64,000 nt of DNA, from positions 3,286,001 through 3,350,000 of the forward strand of contig NZ_CP061771.1 in assembly GCF_011751885.2 (NCBI RefSeq), read 5' to 3'. Shown here one piece after another: positions 26,204 through 35,351 of this stretch. Position 1 is the first letter of the stretch, and each line of letters starts with the position of its first letter. The translations under genes and the position numbers were made by a program. This stretch comes from Salinibacterium sp. ZJ450. Its GTDB lineage: Bacteria > Actinomycetota > Actinomycetes > Actinomycetales > Microbacteriaceae. Under the pieces are notes generated by a model. It made no database searches. It saw only the letters and a program-made list of their open reading frames with translations, and was not told where the DNA came from.

Positions 26204-26704
26204 ATGACCGCGCCCCCGACCGGCCGCTGGTTCGAAGAACTGAGCGTCGGAACGCTCGTCGAGCATGGAGTGACCCGCACAGTCACCGAAACCGACAATG
26301 TGCTCTTCACGACCGCCACGATGAACCCCCAACCGCTGCACCTGGACGCCCACTTTGCGGCGGGCACCGAATTCGGCAGGCCACTCGTCAACAGCATGTT
26401 CACGGTGGCCCTCGTGGTCGGGCTGTCGGTGTACGAACTCACGCTCGGGACCACGGTTGCCAACCTCGGGTTCAAAGAGGTCCTGTTTCCCAAACCGGTC
26501 TTTCCTGGCGACACGATCAACGTCGTCACTACGGTCACCGATGCCCGCGCCTCACAATCTCGGCCGAGTGCGGGGATCGTGACATTCGAGCACCGCGGCT
26601 TCAATCAGCATGGTGAGGTGGTGTGCATAGCGACACGAGCCGCCCTCATGCACCGCCGACCGCAGGAGCCAATGGAAGGATCACAAGAAAGCACGAGCCC
26701 ATGA
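26204..26704 (+). CDS. MaoC-type enoyl-CoA hydratase
   Basis: A 166-residue single hot-dog-fold hydratase. The catalytic region reads [15 protein letters not shown], a variant of the D-N-P-H-D hydratase motif, followed by [20 protein letters not shown]. An ideal AAGGAG ribosome binding site lies five bases before the ATG. It lies between an acyl-CoA dehydrogenase and HMG-CoA lyase and overlaps the latter (ATGA). It would add water to a 2-enoyl-CoA, plausibly a 3-methylglutaconyl-CoA-like compound to give HMG-CoA, though mesaconyl- or itaconyl-CoA hydratase activity is also possible. Confidence 0.85.
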   Translation: MTAPPTGRWFEELSVGTLVEHGVTRTVTETDNVLFTTATMNPQPLHLDAHFAAGTEFGRPLVNSMFTVALVVGLSVYELTLGTTVANLGFKEVLFPKPVFPGDTINVVTTVTDARASQSRPSAGIVTFEHRGFNQHGEVVCIATRAALMHRRPQEPMEGSQESTSP

Positions 26705-27639
26705 CAGCAGTCTCAATCGTCGAGGTGGGCCCGCGCGACGGGTTGCAGAACGAGCCGAGAATCGCGCCAACGAGCGCGAAAGTCGACCTGATCGCCCGAC
26801 TCGTCGCAGCCGGAGCCACGCGCATCGAGGTGGCATCCTTCGTGCACCCGCGTCTGGTTCCGGCGATGGCCGATGCAGAAGACGTCATGGCGCGGGTGGA
26901 GCGGAACCCGGCCGTGCGCTACATCGGTCTCGCCCTGAACGAACGCGGTGCGCGACGAGCGATCGATGCCGGCGTCGATGAGGTCAATTTCGCCATCCCC
27001 ACGACGGAGGCGTTCGCGATGGCCAACCAGAACACCACGCGTGAACACCTGCTCTCCGAGCTCGAGCTGATCGGTGCCGCCACAGCGGACGCGGGCATCG
27101 CGCTGAGCGTGACGATCGCTGTCGCGTTCGGCTGTCCCTTCACGGGGCGAGTCGATCCGGAGAACGTCGGCGCCATGGCGGCGGCCGTCCAGCAACGCGC
27201 CGAAATCGACGAGCTCGCCATCGCGGACACGATCGGTTGCGGCGTGCCGTCGCAGGTACGACAGTTGTTCGCGCTGAAGGAGGTGCGAGCCGCACGTCGG
27301 CTGCGTGCACACTTCCACGAAACGCGTCACACCGCGATCGCCAACGCCTTTGCCGCACTCGACACAGGAGTGGAGGCGCTCGATTCCAGCGTGGGCGGCC
27401 TGGGCGGATGTCCCTTCGCGCCCGGCGCCGCCGGTAACGTTGCGACCGAAGACCTCGTATGGGCGCTCGAGTCCGCCGGGGTCACGACGGGGATCGACGC
27501 GGAGGCCGCCACCGCGGCCGGCCGCATGATCTGCGACGTCATCGGGGTGGGACCGCGTTCGGGTCTCGCACATGCGGGCGTTTTCCCCCCTCTGCACCCC
27601 GCCGCTGTGCCGAAGCAACAGGTCCACCCCGGCTGTTGA
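26701..27639 (+). CDS. hydroxymethylglutaryl-CoA lyase
   Basis: A 312-residue DRE-TIM metallolyase. It opens with [14 protein letters not shown], giving the catalytic Arg-Asp pair. It carries [17 protein letters not shown], the metal-binding HFHETRHTA and the signature [21 protein letters not shown] with the catalytic cysteine. It splits HMG-CoA into acetyl-CoA and acetoacetate. The ATG at 26,701 overlaps the MaoC stop; an upstream in-frame start would run through MaoC. The C-terminus is slightly extended, and the recombinase remnant begins within about 40 bp, so the end may have been altered by integration. Confidence 0.92.
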   Translation: MTAVSIVEVGPRDGLQNEPRIAPTSAKVDLIARLVAAGATRIEVASFVHPRLVPAMADAEDVMARVERNPAVRYIGLALNERGARRAIDAGVDEVNFAIPTTEAFAMANQNTTREHLLSELELIGAATADAGIALSVTIAVAFGCPFTGRVDPENVGAMAAAVQQRAEIDELAIADTIGCGVPSQVRQLFALKEVRAARRLRAHFHETRHTAIANAFAALDTGVEALDSSVGGLGGCPFAPGAAGNVATEDLVWALESAGVTTGIDAEAATAAGRMICDVIGVGPRSGLAHAGVFPPLHPAAVPKQQVHPGC

Positions 27640-27674
27640 GGGCAGGCGCGCAGCGCTGGAGACAACACGCAGCA

Positions 27675-27821
27675 AATCATCGTGGGCGTCCCAAAACGCA
27701 CAAGGCGCGCTCTGTCCCCGTCCCAGAGTTCCTCCTCCACCTGCTTGCCCAAGCGCGCGAAGGGACGGATAGGGACGCCCCGCTGCTAGGCGATGGGACC
27801 GACTACGTACGCCTTCGGGGA
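27675..27821 (+). pseudogene. tyrosine recombinase remnant (central fragment)
   Basis: About 49 codons in one frame contain GRPKTHKARSVPVPEFLLHLLAQ, the beta-hairpin region of phage-type tyrosine recombinases that carries the catalytic lysine. Neither the N-terminal domain nor the RHR-Y active-site region is present. The fragment points toward, and ends about 30 bp before, the tRNA-Ser 3'-end copy at 27,854. A second recombinase remnant occupies the same position beside the tRNA at 58.9 kb. Confidence 0.72.
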
Positions 27822-27853
27822 AGTAGGGGGTCTAACTCTGGCATGGCATGGCC

Positions 27854-27881
27854 ATGGCGGTACCGGTGGGATTTGAACCCA
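27854..27881. repeat. putative attachment site: 28-bp copy of the tRNA-Ser 3' end
   Basis: These 28 bases (core GGTACCGGTGGGATTTGAA) are identical to 58,881-58,908, which form the CCA end, acceptor strand and part of the T-arm of the intact tRNA-Ser gene. No other tRNA sequence follows here. A perfect displaced copy of a tRNA 3' end next to a recombinase remnant is the usual outcome of site-specific integration. Confidence 0.85.
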
Positions 27882-28195
27882 TCTTGGCCGGCGCATGGTG
27901 CTCGTGTGGATTCGTCATACCCCCGTCAGGACTGGGAAGTAGCGCACACTTACTCACGCCTCTTCACGTCAGATCACAGCCTGTCCTGCACCAAAATGCA
28001 CCACGGGGGCCATACCGGGTGAAGCTTCGCCCCGCGTCGATACCGCCCAATTGATCGTCTGGCCACCACACCTCGCAATCATCGGACCAGACTTTGATGA
28101 TTCCGGCGTCCTAGTCAAACTCCGGTCAGAGGAGCTGCAGGTGGATCGTCGCGCTAGTGTCTCAATGCCCGTCTCGCGACCTTGGGGGAACGCAC
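27882..28195. other. intergenic stretch without a recognised gene
   Basis: Between the att copy and the KAP NTPase gene I see no supported coding sequence. Frames crossing it have no family resemblance. It presumably holds the promoter of the NTPase gene; no clear -10/-35 pair was identified. Confidence 0.5.
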
Positions 28196-30244
28196 TTGAC
28201 CGATTCGAAGACTCCGCCCGTTGACAACCCGATCAAGTCCTCGAACGAGGACGTCCTCGGCCGTGCGCTCGTTGCACACGATTTCGCTCGCTCAATTCGT
28301 CAGATTGACGCATCGCAGGGCATCGTCATTGGTGTGCTCGGCGCTTGGGGCCATGGGAAGAGCTCCTTCGTGAATCTGATGAGGGAGCAGTTCGCCGAAG
28401 AGCCGGAACTGCCGGTCATTGAGTTCAACCCCTGGATGTTCTCAGGTACTCAGCAGCTTACGGACGTCTTCTTCCGCGAGATCGCCGCGGAGTTGCGCCT
28501 CAAAGACACGACGAAGTTTGGTGCGATCGCCGAGGGCCTTGATAAATACGGCGATGTGCTCAGTCCTCTCGCCGTGATTCCATGGTTCGGGGGCTGGTTT
28601 GACCGCGCGTTCAATGCGACAAAGACCGCGGCGGCATGGTGGAACAACCGAAAGAAGGGCAGCCGGACTTTTCGCGACATCGTTACCTCTGCACTGGAGC
28701 AGCTCACCCACCCCATTGTCGTCGTGATCGACGACATTGACCGACTGACGACCGCTGAGATTCGCGACATGTTTAGGCTCGTGCGGCTCACGGCGAGCTT
28801 TCCCAATGTTGTCTACGTGCTCGCGTTCGATCGGCTACGTGTCGAGCAGGCGTTGACCGAAGATGGGGTGCCGGGACGGTCGTACCTCGAGAAAATCGTG
28901 CAGCTCAGTTTTGACGTGCCCGCGATCCCTCGCGAAATTCTTCGCTCGCAGGTCTTTGAACGGCTGAGCGCGGTTCTGGAGGACGTCGAAGATTTCCGCT
29001 TCAATCAAAGCGCGTGGGCCGACGTCTACTTTGAAATTGTCGAGCCGCTGATGAAAAGTTTGCGGGACGCAACGAGGCTCGCCTTATCCGCGCGACCGAC
29101 GATCCGGGCGCTTGGCGGCGAGGTGGAGACGGTCGACCTACTGGCACTTGAAGCCATCCGTGTGTTCCGCCCGGAGCTGTTCCAACAGCTGCACGCGTGC
29201 CGCACGACACTCACGGAGACGCATGCCCCCTTCGCACGCACGGAAACGGGACGCGGCAAGGCCGACATGGAGAGACTCCTCGACGTTGCCGGTGAGGATG
29301 CCGACCTAATCCGGCATCTCGTCCGTCGGGTCTTTCCCGCGGCCCTCTTCTACACCGAAAACACTAGCTACGGTTCAGACTTCCTCGACACTTGGAAACG
29401 CGAGCACCGGGTGGCTCACATTGCGTACCTCGACCTGTATTTCAGTCGAACGGCTCCCGACGAGTTGGACGCCTTCCGTCACGCTGAGCGAGCGTACGCC
29501 CTGTTCGCCGACGCCGATGGACTCGGCGCCTATCTCGACTCGCTACAACCCGAAAAACTCGAGGACGTCATTTCGGCGCTGGGGATGTTCAAGGACGAAT
29601 ACCCCGCCGAGGCTGTTGTTCCCGCGTCAGTGGCACTCCTCAATCGAATCAGCAAAATTCCGGAACGACGTGGACGGGGCGTGTTCGACAGCATAAGACC
29701 GGACAGCCTCGTTGCCCGGGTCGTTCTCCGGCTACTCCAACGACTCGACGACGATGCAGCGAGGGAGCGTGCCGTCCGCGAGATCCTGCCTCGAGTTGCA
29801 TCATTCTCCTCGCAGGAAATGCTAATTCGCGACGCAAGGAGTGGGCTGGTTTCGGAAGAGGCAGCCACCGAGTTGGAGTCGAACCTAATCGCGCGGGTGC
29901 TTCGAGAGCACTCTCCCGTCCCGCAAGACGAATGGGCCCTGCTCCATGTGTACCATCTGGTCGCAGAACACGAAGGCGACGCCTACGTTCCGCCGAGCTT
30001 CTCTGATCCCGTCGAAATTCGAGCCCTTATTCAGTCCGCTCGATCTGTGGCCCGGTCCCAGTCGATCGATTCCAGAACTGTCCGGGAAGAGGAACGGCTC
30101 GTGTGGGACAGTCTTCTTCGCGTGGTTGGCGGTGAGGAAGCCCTCAACTCCGCAATCGTCCTGCTCAGGCAATCAGACGGGGACGTGCCGCTGGTCCAAC
30201 TCGCAGAGAAGTACGCGGGCGGGTGGCGACCAAAAGAGGTCTGA
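28196..30244 (+). CDS. KAP-family P-loop NTPase
   Basis: A roughly 682-residue protein of the KAP NTPase family. Walker A is GAWGHGKSS (49-57), followed by VIEFNPWMFSG, and Walker B is VVVIDDIDRL (about 175-184), then the FDRLRVEQAL and GRSYLEKIVQ regions typical of the family. Some KAP proteins insert membrane helices; here only a weakly hydrophobic WFGGWF segment is seen near residue 130. A TTG at 28,196 with GGGGGA upstream is used; a GTG at 28,157 is the alternative. Related NTPases occur in phage-defence loci and on mobile elements. No partner gene is adjacent, so the role is unproven. Base composition is less GC-rich than the neighbours. Confidence 0.8.
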   Translation: MTDSKTPPVDNPIKSSNEDVLGRALVAHDFARSIRQIDASQGIVIGVLGAWGHGKSSFVNLMREQFAEEPELPVIEFNPWMFSGTQQLTDVFFREIAAELRLKDTTKFGAIAEGLDKYGDVLSPLAVIPWFGGWFDRAFNATKTAAAWWNNRKKGSRTFRDIVTSALEQLTHPIVVVIDDIDRLTTAEIRDMFRLVRLTASFPNVVYVLAFDRLRVEQALTEDGVPGRSYLEKIVQLSFDVPAIPREILRSQVFERLSAVLEDVEDFRFNQSAWADVYFEIVEPLMKSLRDATRLALSARPTIRALGGEVETVDLLALEAIRVFRPELFQQLHACRTTLTETHAPFARTETGRGKADMERLLDVAGEDADLIRHLVRRVFPAALFYTENTSYGSDFLDTWKREHRVAHIAYLDLYFSRTAPDELDAFRHAERAYALFADADGLGAYLDSLQPEKLEDVISALGMFKDEYPAEAVVPASVALLNRISKIPERRGRGVFDSIRPDSLVARVVLRLLQRLDDDAARERAVREILPRVASFSSQEMLIRDARSGLVSEEAATELESNLIARVLREHSPVPQDEWALLHVYHLVAEHEGDAYVPPSFSDPVEIRALIQSARSVARSQSIDSRTVREEERLVWDSLLRVVGGEEALNSAIVLLRQSDGDVPLVQLAEKYAGGWRPKEV

Positions 30245-30370
30245 CCCTGCTTCGGCACGTGTTCGTTCACGAGTGGGGACTTTGGAGTGCTCTTCACCAC
30301 AGTGAGCCATGAGGGCTTCCGCACCACGGGAGATGAGATGAGCTAGCGGCGTGTGCGACAAGCCACGATC

Positions 30371-30396
30371 GCTGCGACTTGCGACCAAGTCGCAGC
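30371..30396. terminator. hairpin between convergent genes
   Basis: GCTGCGACTT and AAGTCGCAGC form a perfect 10-bp stem around a 6-base loop, between the convergent KAP NTPase and recombinase reading frames. No T-run follows, so it may terminate weakly in either direction. Confidence 0.55.
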
Positions 30397-30407
30397 CCGG
30401 CGCTGGT

Positions 30408-31199
30408 TCAGAACTGCTCTGAGCGCTGGCGACTAAGCGCCTGAGTCACGTTGTCCAGGTCGTTGGGGAACAGCGCCGCGTAGGTGTCGAGGGTAACCTT
30501 GGCCGACTTGTGACCGAGCATCCGTTGCACTACCTTGACGTTCGCGCCAGCGCTGATCGCTAGGGAAGCCGCGGTGTGCCTCAGGTCATGAGGCGTGACA
30601 CGACGGAAGTCAGAATCAGCAGCCATGCAGCGCTTCACAGCTGCGGCGAACCAGCCGTTCTGCGCCTGACCTGGTCGGAGGAAGCTGCCGCCGTCGGCGT
30701 CCCACAGGCGCGCGTCGTGCGTCTTGCCTGTACACGCGGCAGCGACGTCGGCGTCGAGAAAATCCGGGAAGGCGACCGTGCGCCGCTCGTGAGATTTCAC
30801 ACCGCCGAGGATGTGCTTGCCGTTGACCTCCGCGACGGCTTCACGGATGTTCACCCTCCGCCGTGCGACGTCGATGTTCCGCACCCGCAGCGCTGTTGCC
30901 TCGCCCCACCTCAGGCCTGTGTAGGCGAGGAACCGAATCAGGTCGGGGTAGCGCGAAGAAACCGCCAGCGCCTCGACCTGCATGTGCGTAAGGAACACTT
31001 CATCAGGGATCGGCTTTTTCTTGATGATGATGCCCCGTGCCGGGTTCTTCGTGACGCGGTTGTCCTCGATTGCATCATCGAAGATGCCGGCGAGCAAATC
31101 GCGCGCGCGTGCCACCGTCGTATGCGAGCGGCTCTCACCGAGCTTCGTGAGCCATGCCTCAACGTGGCGCTTGGTGATCGCTCCGACCGCGTAGCCATT
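30408..31199 (-). pseudogene. tyrosine recombinase, N-terminally truncated, catalytic domain intact
   Basis: About 263 codons in one frame, beginning inside the core-binding domain (GAITKRHVEAWLTKLGESRSHTTVARARDLLAGI) and continuing through a complete catalytic domain: TGLRWGEATALR (Arg), VKSHERRTV (Lys region), TPHDLRHTAASLAIS (His-x-x-Arg), RMLGHKSA (His) and DTYAALFP (Tyr). The first about 120 residues, which include the arm-binding domain, are absent. The 5' end is joined directly to a truncated thiolase. An internal ATG at 31,115 could express the catalytic domain alone, but recombination activity is unlikely. Confidence 0.82.
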
Positions 31200-31813
31200 A
31201 GAGCGATCTGTTCGGCGAACACCCCGGCGTCGCGCGAGCTGGCGGCGCGCTGGTGGGATGTTGCAGCGAAGGCGTCCTGTGCTTCACGGCTGATCTTGCG
31301 GGTGGCGTTCCCGTCATCGGTCGCTTCGCCCATGATCAATTTCTCGAACGGGTCCACCAGACCGTCATAGTTAATGGAGTCTTCGAGTTGCTGGCTGCCG
31401 TACGGGTTGGCCTTGCGGGAGCCGAGCAGCAGGTGCGGCGCGTTCGTCATCGACTCCTGGCCGCCCGCAACGACGACCCGCGCGTCCCCGGCACGGATCA
31501 GGCGGGCGGGATCAATGAGAGCGGTGAGGCCAGAGAGGCAGAGTTTGTTGATCGTCACCGTGGGCACATCCCACCCGATCCCGGCGCCGATGCTCGCCTG
31601 GCGGGCGGGCCCCTGGCCGCTGCCGGCTTGAATGACTTGCCCCATGATCACGGCATCGACCGCCTCCACGGGTATTCCACCCGCCTCGAGCGCCGCCTTG
31701 ATGGCATGCGCGCCCAGTTCAGGAGCGGTGATCGAAGCGAGTGATCCGTTGATTTTTGCAAACGGGGTGCGGGCACCGCTGATGATGACCGCGGAGGGGT
31801 TCTGAGTGCTCAT
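31199..31813 (-). pseudogene. thiolase, C-terminal half lost at a recombinase junction
   Basis: The first 205 codons encode a good thiolase N-terminal domain: VIISGARTPFAKINGSLAS, the cysteine motif TINKLCLSGLTALIDPARLI and GGQESMTNAPHLL. Homology stops at VFAEQIAL, near 31,199, where sequence switches to the recombinase fragment in another frame. The thiolase frame then runs on as nonsense to 30,938. The NEAFA, GHP and terminal Cys motifs are missing, so it is inactive. GAGGAAGC precedes the ATG at 31,813, 38 bp after the acyl-CoA dehydrogenase gene. Confidence 0.85.
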
Positions 31814-31851
31814 GCTTCCTCTCTCACGAGTGGTGGTGGCGTTCGTCACGG

Positions 31852-33012
31852 TTAGATGCTCTGGACGCCGGCGAGCAGCTGACGGGCCATCACAATGCGC
31901 TGGACCTGGTTGGTGCCCTCGTAGATCTGGGTGATCTTGGCATCACGCATCATCCGCTCCACCGGGAAGTCTCGGGTGAATCCGTAGCCGCCGAGGAGTT
32001 GGACGGCATCCACGGTCACTTTCATCGCGACGTCGGAGGCGAAGGCTTTAGCGGCCGCTCCGAAGAACGTGAGGTCGTCGGAGCCGCGCTCGGATCGACT
32101 GGCGGCGGCATAGGTCAGCTGTCGCGCTGCTTCGATCTGCATGCCCATGTCGGCAAGCATGAACTCGACGCCCTGAAATTGGGCGATCGCCTTACCGAAC
32201 TGCTTGCGCTCCTTGACATAGCCGAGCGCGTAATCGAGCGCTCCCTGTGCGATGCCGACCGCCTGGGCAGCGATCGTGACGCGCGTGTGATCCAGAGTCT
32301 GCATTGCGATCGCGAATCCGTTCCCTTCCTCGCCGATGATCCGGTCTCCGGGGATCCGCACGTCGTCGAAGTAGACCTCGCGGGTCGGTGAGCCCTTGAT
32401 TCCCAGCTTCTTCTCCGGAGCGCCGAACGAGACTCCCTCGTCGGATTTCTCCACGACGAAGGCGCTGATTCCCTTACTGCCCTTGTTGGGGTCGGTCCTC
32501 GCGAGCACGGTGTAGTACTCGGAGACACCGGCATTGGTGATCCAGCGCTTGACACCGTTGAGGATCCAGTCATCGCCGTCGCGCACGGCGCTCGTTTTCT
32601 GGTTGGCCGCGTCGCTTCCCGCATCCGGCTCCGACAGGCAGTAGGAGAATCCGCCCTCGCCGCGGGCCAGCTTGCCGAGGTACCGGGCCTTCAGCTGCTC
32701 GTCGCCGCCGAGCTGGACTGGGAGCGAACCAAGCTTGTTGACGGCGGGGATGAGGGAGCTCGACGCGCACGCGCGCGCGACCTCCTCGACCACGATGACG
32801 GTCGCCAGCGCATCGGCTCCAGCGCCGCCGTACTCCTCCGGAACGTGCGGCGCGTGCAGGTCCGCCGCGAAGAGGGCGTCCGCGGCCTCCTGGGGGTACC
32901 GCGAAAGCTCGTCCACCTCGGCCGCGTAGGGCGCGATCTTGGCATCCGCGATGGCACGGACCGCCTCGCGGATCGCGCGGTGCTCGTCGGATAGTGCGTA
33001 GAGGTCAGTCAT
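31852..33012 (-). CDS. acyl-CoA dehydrogenase (fatty-acid beta-oxidation operon)
   Basis: A 386-residue acyl-CoA dehydrogenase of the short/medium-chain type. GFSYCLSEPDAGSDAANQKT, ILNGVKRWITNAG, KLGIKGSPTREVYFDDVRIP and TQIYEGTNQVQRIVMARQLL with the catalytic glutamate are all present. The ATG at 33,012 fits the family start; one upstream Met is possible. It lies between a FadB-like gene (54 bp upstream) and the broken thiolase. The three genes would have formed a complete beta-oxidation operon under the divergent TetR gene at 35.35 kb. Confidence 0.9.
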   Translation of the reverse strand: MTDLYALSDEHRAIREAVRAIADAKIAPYAAEVDELSRYPQEAADALFAADLHAPHVPEEYGGAGADALATVIVVEEVARACASSSLIPAVNKLGSLPVQLGGDEQLKARYLGKLARGEGGFSYCLSEPDAGSDAANQKTSAVRDGDDWILNGVKRWITNAGVSEYYTVLARTDPNKGSKGISAFVVEKSDEGVSFGAPEKKLGIKGSPTREVYFDDVRIPGDRIIGEEGNGFAIAMQTLDHTRVTIAAQAVGIAQGALDYALGYVKERKQFGKAIAQFQGVEFMLADMGMQIEAARQLTYAAASRSERGSDDLTFFGAAAKAFASDVAMKVTVDAVQLLGGYGFTRDFPVERMMRDAKITQIYEGTNQVQRIVMARQLLAGVQSI

Positions 33013-33066
33013 CAAATCGCTCCAGTCGTGGTCGGAATTATTGGCTATGTGGTGAGGTCTACCGGT

Positions 33067-35226
33067 TCAGGGGAAGCTAGGGGTGCCGAGCAGCGTTGCG
33101 CGTTGCGCTAATCGCTCTCCTGCTTCTGCGGTGCTGTTGAGGGATGCGCCCGCGTACTTGCTCTCGCGAAATGCTCTACCGTTAGTCCGTTCGGAAACCC
33201 CACGACTGTCGAGGTAAGGAGTGATCCCGCCGAGCGCCCACGGGAAGTTTGCGCCCAGGATCAGTGCTTTATCGATGTCGTCAGCCCGCTCGACGACACG
33301 TTCTGCCAGCATCAGGCCGATCTCGTCGGCAAGCGCATCGAGAATGACTCCTGCAATCTCCACGGCGAAGGCGGCACTGTCTTGCCCACTCTTGCGTGCG
33401 GGCAGGAGCCGAGCAGCCTGCGCGGTCAGGGTCTTGTCACGCTTTAGCACCGCGCGTTGGCCGTCTGCGACCACCTTCGCCAGCCATACGGGTGAGGCGA
33501 ACCGTTCCGGATACGCTCGCTGCATCGTCTCGTTCACGTGGAGCTGAATGCCCGGCCCCACGAAATCGAGGAGCCGCAGCGGACTCATCGGCAGTCCGAG
33601 GAAGTCAATTGCGTGGTCCACCACCAGAGGGTCCGCACCGTCGTCGATAGCCCTCAGCACTTCGTCGTACAGGCGCGCTAACACCCGGTTGACGACGAAG
33701 CCGGGAGTGTCGGCCGATACGACCGCTTTGCGCTTGACCGTGTCGGCAAGGGCCAAAACCGTCGCCACGGTGACGCCGTCGCTTTGCCGCCCACGAATGA
33801 TTTCGACGAGCGGAACGGTTTCGACCGGGTTGAAGATGTGGAAGCCGATGAAGCGCTCGGGGTGCTGCAGAGCATCCGCCATGTCGGAGATCGACAGCGA
33901 GCTGGTGTTCGTTGCCATGATCGCGTCGACGGCTACGTACTTCTCTGCTGCGGCAAGGGTTTCTTGCTTGACCCGCATATCTTCGAAGACTGCCTCGATG
34001 ACGAAATCGGCTCCGGCGATCGCGTCGAGGTTTCCGCTCGACGAAACAAGGGCTCCGAGCTGATCTGCATCCGCCCGATCGAGCTCGCCTGATGAGACCG
34101 CCGCATCGAGCTGGTCGAGGACAAGCTGCCGCCCGCGAGCAGCGCGTTCGTCGTCGAGGTCGGTCAGGACTACCGGGATCCGGCCAAACCGAACCAGCAG
34201 AGTAGCGAGCTGACTTGCCATCAAGCCGGCGCCGATGACGGCTGCGCTTCGAACAGGCCGAGCTTCGCTGCGAGTCGCGGCCGCCGTCACATCGGCTGGC
34301 AGACGGGAGCGCGAGCGAGAAAGACCATACGCGTGCAGGCTGGCCTGGCCGGCATCGCTGAGGAGCAGTTCAGCGAAGGCGGTCGCCGTTGCTCGTTCGG
34401 CCTCGTCGAGGTTTTCGTCCAGTACGGCAGCGATGCGCTCGACGGTCTGGGCCGGCCCGGCACTGACGGTCGGACGCGAGCGTGCGAAGTCGGCGCGTAC
34501 CGCGTGCATTTGTGCCGTAAATTCCCTGCGATCGCCCGAGACGGCACTTTCAGGTCGTGCCGAGTCGCGCGACTCGATCAACCGGGCTACTCGTTTGGGC
34601 CACGACTTGTCCCAGTCCTCCGCCAGCAATACGTCATCTATAACGCCGAGGCGAGCGGCGTCCGCGGCCGTGAGCGTCGACCCCCGGCGGGAGTCGCGCA
34701 CCGCGATGTCGTATGCCACTCGCGGGCCGGCAAGGCGGGTTAGCCTGTCAATGCCGCCCCACCCCGGCATGAGGCCAAGCCGAACTTCGGGCAGGCCGAT
34801 CGCGCGGGTATCGCTGCGAGCGAGGCGGTAGTCAGCGAAGAGCGCGAGTTCGAGAGCGCCGCCTAGCGCGTAACCGGTGATCAGGGCGACGGTAGGCACC
34901 GGGAGCTCGGCGAGCCGTCGAAAGGCTCGCCAGCCTTCGCTTCCGATTCGCTCGGCCTCGGTGACGTTTCCCGCGGATGCCAACTGCGTGAGGTCTGCAC
35001 CGGCTCCGAACGAATGTGCGCTCCCCCGGAGGATTACGGCTTCGATGGCAGTTTCGGCGCCCAACGCGTCGATGTCGTCGAACGCTCGCTGCAACGCGTG
35101 TAAACGCCCTAGGTCCCAGGTCACTGGTTCCGAGCTGTACGGGTTTCCCAGGTTCACAACCGCCCACCGGGCGCTGCGTTCAGGCAGGACTGGGTAGTCG
35201 ACTGAAACCTGTAACGACGTTGTCAT
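33067..35226 (-). CDS. FadB-like multifunctional enoyl-CoA hydratase/3-hydroxyacyl-CoA dehydrogenase
   Basis: A 719-residue bifunctional protein. The N-terminal crotonase domain shows FGAGADLTQLA, ALGGALELALFADYRLA and IGLPEVRLGLMPGWGG with both glutamates. The dehydrogenase part begins near residue 310 with AAVIGAGLMASQLATLLVR (the third Gly of GxGxxG is Ala-Ser shifted, GAGLMAS), then TNTSSLSISDMAD, GFHIFNPVETVPLVEII and DTPGFVVNRVLARLY. A C-terminal helical domain ends near PWALGGITPYLDSRG. The ATG at 35,226 is chosen by family N-terminus. It performs the second and third steps of beta-oxidation for the downstream dehydrogenase and (lost) thiolase. Confidence 0.88.
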   Translation of the reverse strand: MTTSLQVSVDYPVLPERSARWAVVNLGNPYSSEPVTWDLGRLHALQRAFDDIDALGAETAIEAVILRGSAHSFGAGADLTQLASAGNVTEAERIGSEGWRAFRRLAELPVPTVALITGYALGGALELALFADYRLARSDTRAIGLPEVRLGLMPGWGGIDRLTRLAGPRVAYDIAVRDSRRGSTLTAADAARLGVIDDVLLAEDWDKSWPKRVARLIESRDSARPESAVSGDRREFTAQMHAVRADFARSRPTVSAGPAQTVERIAAVLDENLDEAERATATAFAELLLSDAGQASLHAYGLSRSRSRLPADVTAAATRSEARPVRSAAVIGAGLMASQLATLLVRFGRIPVVLTDLDDERAARGRQLVLDQLDAAVSSGELDRADADQLGALVSSSGNLDAIAGADFVIEAVFEDMRVKQETLAAAEKYVAVDAIMATNTSSLSISDMADALQHPERFIGFHIFNPVETVPLVEIIRGRQSDGVTVATVLALADTVKRKAVVSADTPGFVVNRVLARLYDEVLRAIDDGADPLVVDHAIDFLGLPMSPLRLLDFVGPGIQLHVNETMQRAYPERFASPVWLAKVVADGQRAVLKRDKTLTAQAARLLPARKSGQDSAAFAVEIAGVILDALADEIGLMLAERVVERADDIDKALILGANFPWALGGITPYLDSRGVSERTNGRAFRESKYAGASLNSTAEAGERLAQRATLLGTPSFP

Positions 35227-35351
35227 CGGGAGCGAGCCTTTCATTTTGACCGAGCTTGGCATGACACTCAGTCGCAAGTCAAGAGACTCCGTTTCAAAAA
35301 AACTAACGCGCGGTGACGAGCCGGGCCGCAGCATCCGCGTAGATTTTGCTC

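Noticed and set aside
31115-31813. Programmed frameshift joining thiolase and recombinase
   Set aside because: The two products are unrelated families, both are incomplete at the junction, and there is no slippery sequence or stimulatory structure.
35227-35351. A copy of the 19-bp TetR palindrome at the fadB-tetR promoter
   Set aside because: Only short TGAC...GTCA-like symmetry is present; the CTAC-N3-GTAG core is absent.
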